Shown piece after piece: positions 1 to 6,377 of a stretch of DNA of 64,000 bases. Source of the stretch: an uncultured Eubacterium sp. (GTDB taxonomy: Bacteria; Bacillota; Clostridia; Lachnospirales; Lachnospiraceae); the NCBI GenBank assembly GCA_947089855.1, contig CAMUML010000009.1, positions 1 through 64,000 of the forward strand. The letters run 5' to 3'. The notes beneath the pieces are model-generated. The model was given only the letters and a program-made list of their open reading frames with translations. It had not been told where the DNA came from and ran no database searches. The first letter of the stretch is position 1. Every line of letters begins with the position of its first letter. The translations under genes and the position numbers were made by a program.

Positions 1-49
1 ACTTTTTTAACATTTTTCATTTTACCCATTGACATTTCTTAGCTGGACT

Positions 50-94
50 TTCTTTTTTTTGGCGGTCTGTGTTATAATCAGAACAGTAACCGCC
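50..94 (+). promoter_or_regulatory. extended -10 promoter inside a dyad
   Basis: TATAAT lies at 73-78 and is preceded by TG at 70-71, giving an extended -10; the -35 region (about 50-55) is poor. The -10 sits at the centre of an inverted repeat, GGCGGT at 61-66 with ACCGCC at 89-94, plus an inner CTGT/ACAG pair. A promoter whose -10 is centred in a dyad is a usual repressor arrangement. It points right, toward the candidate small ORF at 115-234. Activity is inferred from sequence only. Confidence 0.4.
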
Positions 95-114
95 AGATTG
101 GTTTAAAGGGTTTT

Positions 115-234
115 ATGTACTCCCAATCACGCAACATAGTTATCAATCTTTCTTTTCAGACCTGCTTTTGCGTGCTACTTTTGCTGTTTCGTTTGTTGTT
201 GAGACTATTGTACATATTTTTATGTACTTTGTAA
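115..234 (+). CDS. candidate small hydrophobic peptide (39 aa)
   Basis: I do not recognise this peptide and it may not be a gene. An ATG at 115 is preceded by AAAGGG at 105-110, a plausible but tightly spaced ribosome site, and the frame runs 39 codons to TAA. The C-terminal two thirds is rich in leucine, phenylalanine and cysteine with two arginines, which would make one membrane segment. It lies about 40 bp downstream of an extended -10 promoter, and its last codons overlap the first palindromic operator at 210-227. Size and hydrophobicity resemble type I toxins or small membrane peptides, but such leucine-rich frames also arise by chance in T-rich DNA. No homology can be claimed. Confidence 0.22.
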   Translation: MYSQSRNIVINLSFQTCFCVLLLLFRLLLRLLYIFLCTL

Positions 235-296
235 ATTGACGCAATACACAAAAATATGTACTCTTATTTGTTTATATTGTACATGTTTTTATATAC
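210..296. promoter_or_regulatory. left operator array, three 18-bp palindromes
   Basis: Three sites fit GTAYAYA-N4-TRTRTAC with small deviations. They lie at 210-227 (GTACATA-TTTT-TATGTAC, arms perfect), 244-261 (ATACACA-AAAA-TATGTAC) and 279-296 (GTACATG-TTTT-TATATAC). The start-to-start spacing is 34 and 35 bp. Three more copies with the same period occur at 651-735 on the other side of the 72-residue helix-turn-helix gene, the obvious candidate for the binding protein. Confidence 0.7.
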
Positions 297-310
297 CAAT
301 TTAAAGTATA

Positions 311-338
311 AAAAAAGAAAGTAGATAAATCTCTACTT
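311..338 (-). terminator. intrinsic terminator of the small repressor gene
   Basis: Read on the minus strand, a 7-bp stem (AAGTAGA with TCTACTT) around a 6-nt loop is followed by a T-rich run (complement of 311-318). It lies about 25 bp past the stop codon of the gene ending at 363. Confidence 0.65.
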
Positions 339-362
339 CCCCATGACTTTTTACTTTACTTT

Positions 363-581
363 TTACTTTATAATATATTCTTTATCTCCCTTTAAAACAG
401 CTTTCATATTCAAATAATTAGCTATTTTTACAATATCCTCTGCTGTAAAAGTATCTCTTTGCATTTTATTTGAAAAACTTTGTTTTGTCATTTCTAAAAC
501 ATTAGCAAGATCATTTTGTGTTAGTACTTTACCTTCTTTTTTAAAGTCATCTATTATATCCTTAATTGTATTTGCAAACAT
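363..581 (-). CDS. small Cro/C1-type (XRE) DNA-binding protein
   Basis: This 72-residue protein is essentially one helix-turn-helix domain. Residues 19-40 (LTQNDLANVLEMTKQSFSNK) have the pattern of the XRE family, with TKQSFSNK as the recognition helix, followed by a short helix ending in KIANYLNMKAVL. Homologues are common in phages and mobile elements as repressors or antitoxin-like regulators. The ATG at 581 is preceded by AGGGGG, and a consensus sigma-A promoter lies at 620-648. Three palindromes immediately upstream of that promoter and three beyond the gene's 3' end are probably its binding sites, so autoregulation is the likely arrangement. What else it controls is unknown. The AT-rich composition matches the island and not the rest of the window. 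Confidence 0.75.
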   Translation of the reverse strand: MFANTIKDIIDDFKKEGKVLTQNDLANVLEMTKQSFSNKMQRDTFTAEDIVKIANYLNMKAVLKGDKEYIIK

Positions 582-619
582 GAATATACCCCCTTATACA
601 ATAATGTTTCATATTTTAA

Positions 620-648
620 ATTATATCATATACTTAATTTTATATCAA
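620..648 (-). promoter_or_regulatory. sigma-A promoter of the small repressor gene
   Basis: On the minus strand TTGATA (648-643) and TATAAT (625-620) are separated by exactly 17 bp. The nearest palindrome (651-668) starts 2 bp upstream of the -35, so the bound regulator would sit against the promoter without covering the -10. Confidence 0.8.
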
Positions 649-650
649 CA

Positions 651-735
651 GTATATTTTTTTGTGTACTTTTCATATATTTAAGTACATAATTTTGTATA
701 CTTTTCCAATTTACACAGTACACAATATTATGTAC
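651..735. promoter_or_regulatory. right operator array, three 18-bp palindromes
   Basis: Sites lie at 651-668 (GTATATT-TTTT-TGTGTAC), 684-701 (GTACATA-ATTT-TGTATAC) and 718-735 (GTACACA-ATAT-TATGTAC), with start spacing of 33 and 34 bp. They match the left array at 210-296 in sequence and period. The array lies between divergent promoters for the repressor (minus) and the coiled-coil gene (plus). Confidence 0.75.
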
Positions 736-785
736 AATAATCACAACAAATAAAACAACAAACACAAAACACTTTGGCAATTTAA

Positions 786-814
786 TAGACTTTATACTCT
801 GGATGTGGTATACT
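786..814 (+). promoter_or_regulatory. promoter of the 80-aa coiled-coil gene
   Basis: TAGACT (786-791) and TATACT (809-814) are 17 bp apart, and TGG just before the -10 makes it an extended -10. The start codon follows 22 bp later with AGGAGG between, so the leader is very short. Confidence 0.6.
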
Positions 815-836
815 GATTTCACAGGAGGAAAACAAT

Positions 837-1079
837 ATGACAGATTCCGAAAAATTAGATTTGATATTAAATAAAATATCAAACATTGAATTACACCTTG
901 AAAATGTAACTGATAGAAATATTCAACTGCTTGCAGAGAATCACAGTAATTTAGTTGATAAACTTAACCAGGCCATACCAGTTGCAGACAAGAACCTCAC
1001 TTATGAAGTAAAAGTTAATTATCTTCTTGAGAGAGTATCGACACTTGAAAAAAAGGTTCAAATCTTAGAAGCAAAATAG
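837..1079 (+). CDS. small coiled-coil protein, unknown function
   Basis: An 80-residue acidic protein with no recognised domain. The heptad-like spacing of L, I and V (LDLILNKISNIELHLENV near residues 8-25, then LLERVSTLEKKVQILEAK at the C-terminus) predicts two helices able to form a coiled coil. The start is firm: AGGAGG at 823-828 is 8 bp before the ATG, and an extended -10 promoter lies just upstream. A terminator-like hairpin follows at 1103-1144. It is divergent from the small repressor gene and shares the operator array, so both are probably co-regulated. Similar short proteins occur in Lachnospiraceae accessory DNA, but I know of no function. Cytosolic, no signal peptide. Confidence 0.7.
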   Translation: MTDSEKLDLILNKISNIELHLENVTDRNIQLLAENHSNLVDKLNQAIPVADKNLTYEVKVNYLLERVSTLEKKVQILEAK

Positions 1080-1102
1080 CCACATAAGAAACCACCAATC
1101 AG

Positions 1103-1144
1103 AGTGTAAAGCCTATTCAATTGCCAATATGCTTTGCACTTTTT
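1103..1144 (+). terminator. probable intrinsic terminator
   Basis: A 10-bp stem with one wobble pair (AGTGTAAAGC at 1103-1112 with GCTTTGCACT at 1131-1140) is followed by TTTT at 1141-1144. It lies 24 bp past the stop of the coiled-coil gene. The loop is long (18 nt). Confidence 0.5.
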
Positions 1145-1261
1145 GTTTACAAAAGCATAGTTGAGATACAGACGTTTTTAACGATCGCTATTTTGTGGTG
1201 ATAACACATCTTTTGACACTCCACAACAATATTTCAATATTTTTCATTTCTTCATCACATA

Positions 1262-1292
1262 CAAAAAGGATGTCAAAACCATTGACACCCTT
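1262..1292 (-). terminator. intrinsic terminator of the serine recombinase gene
   Basis: On the minus strand, AAGGGTGTCAA and TTGACATCCTT form an 11-bp stem with one wobble pair, followed by TTTTTG. It starts 10 bp past the recombinase stop codon. Confidence 0.75.
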
Positions 1293-1301
1293 GTATCATT
1301 T

Positions 1302-1895
1302 TCATACTGCTGTCATTTCTGCTTTGTCACTATGATTCTTTATGATACGGTTTACTGTGCTTCGGGATAGTTCTGTATTGCGTACTATGTCAGCTATCTT
1401 CATACCGCTGTCATATAATGCCATTACCATTTCTGCCTTTTCATTTTGTTTGCTTGGTCTGCCGCCATTGCGCCCCCTTGCCTTTGCAGATACTAACCCC
1501 TCTTTAGTTCGTTGGCTGATTAAATCACGCTCAAGCTGCGATAGGCCAGACATAACCGTTAGTAAGAAATCGTTGTAAGGATTATTGCTAGTAGTATCTA
1601 ACCAGGTATCTTTCAGGCTTTTTATGTATGCACCCTTATTTTTGATTTTATCAACGGTTTCAAGCAAATCTTTCGTGCTTCGGGATATTCTTGTTAAATC
1701 AGCTATAATGACTGTATCTCCTGTTTCTAAATCATTAATCATCCTGTTTAGTTCCGGCCTGTCTGCTTTTGTGCCAGTCATTTTCTCACAATACAAATGC
1801 TTTCGGCTTACCCCTGCTGCTATAAGGGCATCTATCTGCCTGTCTAAATTTTGGCTATCTGTACTAACCCTTGCATATCCCAAAAAATCAGCCAT
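1302..1895 (-). CDS. serine recombinase (resolvase/invertase family)
   Basis: This 197-residue protein has the small serine recombinase layout. The catalytic domain begins GYARVSTDSQNLDRQ, with Ser11 as the expected nucleophile and Arg9 beside it. The conserved arginine-rich segment ADLTRISRSTKDL and the segment SQLERDLISQRTKEGL before the long helix follow. Residues about 140-187 (GRPSKQNEK to STVNRIIKNH) are the C-terminal helix-turn-helix that binds the recombination subsites. Length and order fit Tn3-type resolvases and Pin-type invertases. It acts on DNA as a dimer or tetramer; its target site is not certain here. A consensus promoter at 1939-1967 overlaps two ATATCAAAA direct repeats, which could be an autoregulatory site. 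No transposase is adjacent, so it is probably a leftover of a plasmid or transposon. Confidence 0.9.
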   Translation of the reverse strand: MADFLGYARVSTDSQNLDRQIDALIAAGVSRKHLYCEKMTGTKADRPELNRMINDLETGDTVIIADLTRISRSTKDLLETVDKIKNKGAYIKSLKDTWLDTTSNNPYNDFLLTVMSGLSQLERDLISQRTKEGLVSAKARGRNGGRPSKQNEKAEMVMALYDSGMKIADIVRNTELSRSTVNRIIKNHSDKAEMTAV

Positions 1896-1938
1896 ATTAA
1901 AAACCCCTTTTATATTTGTTTTGCTGTTTGATGTTAGA

Positions 1939-1967
1939 ATTATATCAAAAACATATCAAAACGTCAA
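1939..1967 (-). promoter_or_regulatory. recombinase promoter with overlapping direct repeats
   Basis: TTGACG (1967-1962) and TATAAT (1944-1939) are 17 bp apart on the minus strand. The spacer contains two ATATCAAAA repeats with an 11-bp period (1942-1950 and 1953-1961), one helical turn apart. This placement suggests a repressor site, possibly for the recombinase itself. Confidence 0.75.
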
Positions 1968-2306
1968 TAGATTATGATACGTTTTTTGAAACATTTTTAA
2001 GGAACAAGGATGTTGATTTTATGGGGTTTGCCCATGCAAGAAAAAATTGTACCAAAAACATTCGTTTTTGACACACTTAATATAGACGGGGATTACTGTT
2101 AGCCTTGTTATATGGTTGGCAAACGGATCAACGAAAGCATTAATTTTATTGGTTTATAGCAACGTACCGGTAAGGGGCGGTGCATTGAAAGGTAAACGTG
2201 TGGGCGGAATGCATACGTCGGAACTATTGGAGGGATTAGGACATCATACATAACAGTAACAATTTTTTATATGGTTAAGCCAATGCAAAGCAGCCACACA
2301 AGGGCA

Positions 2307-2325
2307 TAGGGGGCGTATTGCATAA
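2307..2325. repeat. direct repeat copy 1 (TAGGGGGCGTAT motif)
   Basis: TAGGGGGCGTAT followed by TGCATAAA, then an AT-rich stretch starting TATTTT. A second copy with a 3-bp insertion lies at 2627-2648, about 320 bp away and in the same orientation. The pair may be element ends or recombinase subsites; nothing in the sequence settles this. Confidence 0.4.
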
Positions 2326-2626
2326 ATATTTTGATTTTACTTTTCGGGTTGCCGGTTGTGCGGTACATCTATTCCTCAACGGTTTTTTGAAACCTCCCGA
2401 AAAATTGAGGGCGTGGACAAAATTATCAGCTGCCACTATCCATAAGCCAAAGCCGGTTTAACTGCTGCAATAGCTTTTTTAATCCGCTGGTTTTGACTTT
2501 ACAACTGCTGCATCCCTCCGGCAATTATCTTTACCCCTTTTCTTAGCTTAAACCGCATTAGAACGCCCATATTCGCATTTTATACTGCTTACCCTAGAAG
2601 TTTGCCTAAACAGCAAAAATGGATTC

Positions 2627-2648
2627 TAGGGGGCGTATACGTGCATAA
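2627..2648. repeat. direct repeat copy 2 (TAGGGGGCGTAT motif)
   Basis: TAGGGGGCGTAT, then ACG, then TGCATAAA, the same motif as at 2307-2325. Its first five bases are also the right arm of an 8-bp hairpin (CCCTAGAA at 2592-2599). Confidence 0.4.
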
Positions 2649-2741
2649 AATCCATATTTTATTATATGTGCTATCCAACCGACAAAATTGACGGATAGAT
2701 CTTATTACAATAAATACGGGCACGAATTTATGAGTGTCCGT

Positions 2742-2793
2742 GGTTCAGCCCCTTGAGGGGCGTGCCGAATGAGCAAAGCGAGTGGGGTGAACC
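2742..2793. other. GC-rich folded segment, oriT-like in appearance
   Basis: GGTTCA (2742-2747) pairs with TGAACC (2788-2793), enclosing a strong inner hairpin, GCCCC-TTGA-GGGGC (2748-2761). The segment is GC-rich inside an AT-rich island. Compact hairpins of this sort are found at transfer origins and in attenuators of conjugative elements. No relaxase gene is present, so the oriT reading is only a suggestion. Confidence 0.3.
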
Positions 2794-2909
2794 GGGGGAG
2801 GATCCCTGGCCTTATATAAAGCTGGCGCACTCGCAGGCTCGTTTGCCGTGCCGTTTCGCTATTGCTCAACAGCACCTGTTGTAGAAATAAAAAATGTGGC
2901 AATTTATTG

Positions 2910-2969
2910 TTAGGGTACTTTAACCTATAATAAAAAGTTTAAATAGCATTATAGGTTAAAGTACCCTAA
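2910..2969. repeat. 22-bp perfect inverted repeat
   Basis: The arm at 2910-2931 (starts TTAGGGTACTTTAACC, ends ATAAT) is repeated exactly in inverted orientation at 2948-2969, around a 16-bp AT-rich loop. A perfect 22-bp match is far beyond chance. No T-run follows on either side, so it is not a classical terminator. It could be an element end, a cruciform or a recombination site. Confidence 0.8.
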
Positions 2970-3014
2970 ATATTTTAAACCTATTTCAAATCCATATTTA
3001 CTATTTTTGTTATA

Positions 3015-3221
3015 TTAACTGTCGGTTAATAAACATTCACATAAATAGTACAATGTTTCAACATAATTTTCAGGGTACCTATAAGCTGATTTTGGTTTTG
3101 GCATATAAGGCCTCGCCTGTTCTGCCTTTTCCGTCTTGCCCTGCATGGAAAGCTTCTTTGCAAAGTTGGCGGATAGCTTGAAATCCTGTGTCGGATTGGG
3201 CTGGTATTTTTCGCTCTTCAT
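3015..3221 (-). pseudogene. possible fragment of a mobile-element gene
   Basis: A 68-codon frame whose first two thirds (residues about 1-40, rich in K, Q, E and A, including NFAKKLSMQGKTEKAEQARP) has balanced, GC-richer codon use than the surrounding DNA. Its C-terminus runs into AT-rich sequence. I do not recognise it. The sharp composition change suggests the 5' part of a conjugative-element gene cut off by rearrangement. It overlaps the GTG candidate start of the facing gene at 3188, one reason to prefer the later start there. It could equally be a chance frame. Confidence 0.25.
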
Positions 3222-3223
3222 TG

Positions 3224-3976
3224 ATGAAGAACGAACCTCTTTACCTTCGACATCAATGTAAATTCAAAAATTTATTAGATGCTCGCTATCATAACTTGGC
3301 TACTCGCAAAAGAAGAACTGAATTTTGTAAGGATTTTGATAATAAATTTTCCAAAGACGGAGAAAGCATAACACAAAGTTGTAAAAATTGGTTTGCTCAT
3401 GTTTCTACCCCTAATCTCGAAAAGTTAATGAATATTTGTGAATTGCTTGATTGCGATATAGACTATTTTTTAACTGAACAAGATGATTTTCAAAAAGAAG
3501 CTCGTTCCGCCTCTGAATATTTGGGACTTTCTTATAATACTGTTGAAAGAATATCTGATTATGACGATAAGATAAAAGGATTACTAGATGTTATTATATT
3601 TGACAATCACAATAATAGTTCAAATGAAGATATGAAAAATGCTGATTTACTTTTTGAATTATTAGATTCAATTCATGAATATGCAATAAATTACAGCACT
3701 TCTTCTATAAAATACAAAACTGCATCTGGTGTTGAACATGAAATAACCGACAAAAAACAAATTGATACACTGTTAAGAAACAATCCAATAAGGGAATGTG
3801 GTACTATATTAAACACTGCTTATGTAGAATATAGTGAAACCCGCCATTACAATGACTGGCTTCACATGAATGATATAATTATAAATTTATCAAAAAACGG
3901 CGAAAATGAAGACGAATTAAGAAAAAAATTTCATGTGCCAAAACAATACAATCATTCCATTCCTACACATTTCTAA
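3224..3976 (+). CDS. putative helix-turn-helix regulator, island-encoded
   Basis: The 250-residue product starts at ATG 3224; a GTG at 3188 is the other option, and neither has a clear ribosome site. Residues about 9-85 resemble an XRE DNA-binding domain followed by its usual linker: ESITQSCKNW sits where the recognition helix would be, and STPNLEKLMNICELLDCDID is the typical following segment that ends in DYFL. The remaining 160 residues are mostly helical, acidic and unrecognised. It is very AT-rich, like the rest of the island and unlike lysS next door. A bidirectional terminator follows at 4031-4066. The likely role is a regulator from a mobile element, but the N-terminal 20 residues look unrelated to the family and may reflect a fused or shifted start. 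Confidence 0.6.
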   Translation: MKNEPLYLRHQCKFKNLLDARYHNLATRKRRTEFCKDFDNKFSKDGESITQSCKNWFAHVSTPNLEKLMNICELLDCDIDYFLTEQDDFQKEARSASEYLGLSYNTVERISDYDDKIKGLLDVIIFDNHNNSSNEDMKNADLLFELLDSIHEYAINYSTSSIKYKTASGVEHEITDKKQIDTLLRNNPIRECGTILNTAYVEYSETRHYNDWLHMNDIIINLSKNGENEDELRKKFHVPKQYNHSIPTHF

Positions 3977-4030
3977 CAATGTTTCTCCTGTTAGAGAGAT
4001 TCCATTTTCTATAAGGATATGAAACAATAC

Positions 4031-4066
4031 AAAAAAGACTACCGGCAACTGCTGATAGTCTTTTTT
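4031..4066. terminator. bidirectional intrinsic terminator
   Basis: AAAAAAGACTA (4031-4041) pairs with TAGTCTTTTTT (4056-4066), with a T-run on both strands. It separates the island's plus-strand regulator from lysS, which ends on the minus strand at 4186. The AT-rich gap 4067-4185 also holds a tandem TCCGTGTAAA pair (4102-4111, 4113-4122). Confidence 0.8.
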
Positions 4067-4185
4067 TCCCTCTACACAGTTTTACATATTATAAAATGCA
4101 ATCCGTGTAAAGTCCGTGTAAAATCACTATATAATCTTCATCTAACATTCAAGAAATGCTTTATTTATGCGGTTTTCAAGCCCTT

Positions 4186-5667
4186 TTACTTCTCAAGACT
4201 TTTCATCGTCGGAAATAATATTACATCCCTAATTGCACTAGAATCCGTCATAATCATAACCATCCGGTCAATTCCGAACCCTATCCCACCTGTCGGCGGC
4301 ATTCCGATGCTTAAGGCATTTAAAAAGTCTTCGTCTGTATGGTTCGCTTCTTCGTCACCGGCTGCAAACGCTTTTTCCTGTTCTGCAAAACGTTCCTTTT
4401 GGTCGACCGGGTCGTTCAGTTCGGAGTAGGCATTTGCCATTTCCCATCCATTGATAAAAAATTCAAACCGTTCGACATATTCTGGATTATCTGGTTTTTT
4501 CTTTGTCAAAGGCGATAATTCAATCGGGTAATCCATAACAAAAGTCGGCTGGATTAAATGTTCTTCAACAAACTGTTCAAAGAAAAGGCTGACAATATCG
4601 CCTTTTTTATGCCTGTCCTCATATTCTACATGATGTTCATCTGCAAGTTTTTTTGCTTCTTCGGTTGTAGCAACGTTATGGAAATCAACGCCTGTATATT
4701 TTTTTATGGCTTCAACCATTGTAATGCGTTCAAATGGTTTTGATAAATCTATGGCCTGCCCTGCGTAGGTCAATACTTCTGTCCCAGCTACTTCTTTTGC
4801 TACATAGCGGTACAGGTTTTCTGTTAAATCCATCATGCCGTAGTAATCCGTGTATGCTTGATACAGCTCCATTAGCGTAAATTCTGGATTATGCCTGGTA
4901 TCCAGCCCTTCGTTACGGAATACGCGCCCGATCTCGTAAACACGTTCCAAACCACCTACAATCAGCCTCTTTAAATATAATTCCAATGAAATACGCATTT
5001 TTAAATCTTCATTCAATGCATTAAAGTGCGTTTCAAATGGCCTTGCTGCTGCACCCCCTGCATTGGATACAAGCATTGGTGTTTCTACTTCCATAAAACC
5101 CTGCCCGTCTAGATAACGGCGGATACTGCTGATTATTTTCGATCGTTTCCGAAAAGTTTCTTTTACATCTGCATTCATGATCAGGTCAACATAACGTTGG
5201 CGGTACCGCAGGTCAGTGTCCGTTAGGCCGTGGTATTTTTCTGGCAGGATCTGCAGGCTTTTGGATAAAATTACAACCTCAGAAGCATGTACTGAAATTT
5301 CCCCGGTTTTGGTTTTAAATACAATGCCTTTTATCCCTAAAATATCCCCTACATCGTATTTTTTAAAATCTTTATAGCTGTCTTCCCCAATATCATCCCT
5401 TGCAACATATGCCTGGATGCTGCCATGCAGATCCTGCAGGTTGCAAAAAGATGCTTTTCCCATCACACGTTTAAACATCATGCGCCCGGCTATTGTTACT
5501 TCTTTTCCTTCCAGCTGGCCAAATTGATCTTTGATTTCCAGGCTGTGATGGGTAACTTCGTATTTTGTAATCTGAAATGGGTCTTTGCCATTTGCCTGCA
5601 GTTCCTGTAGTTTTTCACGGCGAACCTTTAACAACTGGTTCACATCCTGATTCTGCTGTCCGGCCAT
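4186..5667 (-). CDS. lysS: lysyl-tRNA synthetase, class II
   Basis: It charges tRNA-Lys with lysine using ATP in the cytosol. The 493-residue length is normal. An N-terminal OB-fold anticodon-binding domain (about 50-140) precedes the class II catalytic core. Motif 2 is visible as [20 protein letters not shown] (about 250-270) and motif 3 as [13 protein letters not shown] near the C-terminus (about 461-473). I chose the ATG at 5667 (MAGQQNQ) because GGAGGAAAGAAA directly precedes it; an upstream ATG pair at 5694 has no such site. greA lies 221 bp upstream in the same direction. The gap contains two hairpin elements (5696-5775 and 5826-5878) and no T-box that I can see. The 3' end borders the accessory island. 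Confidence 0.97.
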   Translation of the reverse strand: MAGQQNQDVNQLLKVRREKLQELQANGKDPFQITKYEVTHHSLEIKDQFGQLEGKEVTIAGRMMFKRVMGKASFCNLQDLHGSIQAYVARDDIGEDSYKDFKKYDVGDILGIKGIVFKTKTGEISVHASEVVILSKSLQILPEKYHGLTDTDLRYRQRYVDLIMNADVKETFRKRSKIISSIRRYLDGQGFMEVETPMLVSNAGGAAARPFETHFNALNEDLKMRISLELYLKRLIVGGLERVYEIGRVFRNEGLDTRHNPEFTLMELYQAYTDYYGMMDLTENLYRYVAKEVAGTEVLTYAGQAIDLSKPFERITMVEAIKKYTGVDFHNVATTEEAKKLADEHHVEYEDRHKKGDIVSLFFEQFVEEHLIQPTFVMDYPIELSPLTKKKPDNPEYVERFEFFINGWEMANAYSELNDPVDQKERFAEQEKAFAAGDEEANHTDEDFLNALSIGMPPTGGIGFGIDRMVMIMTDSSAIRDVILFPTMKSLEK

Positions 5668-5695
5668 TTTCTTTCCTCCGTTATTTTCCATCATT

Positions 5696-5775
5696 TTATA
5701 CTATATAAACGGCGTAAAATATCAGCGCAATATCCTTTATTTCTGGCCCGCCGTTTATCGGGTTTATTGTGCAGT
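5696..5775. repeat. dispersed hairpin element, probable diverged copy
   Basis: TAAACGGCG (5706-5714) pairs with CGCCGTTTA (5749-5757). The left arm is preceded by TTATACT and the right arm followed by GGGTTTATTGTGCAGTAT. The layout matches the elements at 46858-46950 and 50775-50860: TTATACT, then a hairpin with GC arms spanning about 46 bp, then a GGTTATACTGTAAAT-like tail. The arms differ from those copies but remain paired, which would be compensatory change. It lies in the lysS leader. Confidence 0.45.
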
Positions 5776-5825
5776 ATTCAATCGCCGAATATATAGTATG
5801 CAGTAAACTTTACCAATTAACGCCA

Positions 5826-5878
5826 ACTCACGAGCGTTACTGCCTTAAGCTAAATGGCAAACTTTATCGCTCGTGAGT
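5826..5878 (-). repeat. 11-bp perfect inverted repeat after greA
   Basis: ACTCACGAGCG (5826-5836) and CGCTCGTGAGT (5868-5878) are exact inverted copies around a 31-bp loop, ending 10 bp past the greA stop codon. No T-run follows. It may slow or terminate transcription, or process the greA-lysS transcript. Confidence 0.5.
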
Positions 5879-5888
5879 ATGCATATTC

Positions 5889-6371
5889 TTAAGCATTTGA
5901 TCTTTGTATTTCTAGTACTTTGTACTGCAAGACTCCTGCTTGTGTCTCGACATCTACAATATCGCCAATTTTATGGCCGATCAATGCACGGCCTACCGGC
6001 GATTCGTTTGATATTTTGCCTTTTAGGCTGTTTGCCTCGGTAGAACCAACAATTTTATATTCCAATTCTTCGTCAAATTCACAATCTAGTATCCTTACTT
6101 GGCATCCTACGTTGATTTTATCCAGGTCTACTTCTTCTTCAACAACTACTTCAGCATTTTTAAGAATTTTTTCCAGTTCTTCAATACGGGCTTCAATATC
6201 ACGCTGTTCATCTTTTGCTGCGTCGTACTCTGCATTCTCAGATAAATCGCCCTGTTCCCTGGCTTCCTTAATCTTTTCTGCAATTTCTTTCCGTTTAACC
6301 AGCTTTAAATCCTGCAGTTCATTTTCCAGCTTTTGTAAGCCTTCGTACGTTAAAATGTTTTTCTTTTCCAT
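5889..6371 (-). CDS. greA: transcription elongation factor GreA
   Basis: GreA enters the secondary channel of RNA polymerase and stimulates cleavage of backtracked transcripts. The 160-residue length is standard. The N-terminal coiled coil carries the tip motif GDLSENAEYDAAKDEQ, with the acidic residues Asp42 and Glu45 that act at the active site. The C-terminal domain (about 85-158) includes SPVGRALIGHKIGD, typical of the family. The ribosome site AGGAAGGG overlaps the last codons of the upstream gene, which ends 6 bp before the ATG, so the two are translationally linked. It belongs to the run dusB, unknown gene, greA, lysS. Confidence 0.97.
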   Translation of the reverse strand: MEKKNILTYEGLQKLENELQDLKLVKRKEIAEKIKEAREQGDLSENAEYDAAKDEQRDIEARIEELEKILKNAEVVVEEEVDLDKINVGCQVRILDCEFDEELEYKIVGSTEANSLKGKISNESPVGRALIGHKIGDIVDVETQAGVLQYKVLEIQRSNA

Positions 6372-6377
6372 TGCGTT

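Larger units (their letters stand above)
1980..3014. other. gene-free region of decayed mobile DNA
   Basis: About 1 kb in which I find no convincing coding region on either strand. It is rich in repeated and inverted motifs. GTTTTTTGAAAC occurs at 1981-1992 and 2382-2393. CCTCAA/TTGAGG forms a stem around the second of these. CCCTAGAA (2592-2599) pairs with TTCTAGGG (2624-2631), and CTATCC (2671-2676) with GGATAG (2693-2698). The composition shifts between AT-rich and GC-rich patches over short distances, as expected where mobile elements have inserted and eroded. Confidence 0.5.

Noticed and set aside
210-296. Regular repeats with a 34-bp period, CRISPR-like at first sight
   Set aside because: The repeat is an 18-bp palindrome with AT-rich 16-bp gaps, only three per array, and no cas gene; operator array fits better.
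2705-2902. 65-codon minus-strand frame
   Set aside because: It runs through the GC-rich folded segment, has no ribosome site and no family-like composition; judged chance.
5668-5888. Possible T-box riboswitch before lysS
   Set aside because: No AGGGTGG-type T-box sequence or matching antiterminator in the leader; only the two hairpin elements are seen.
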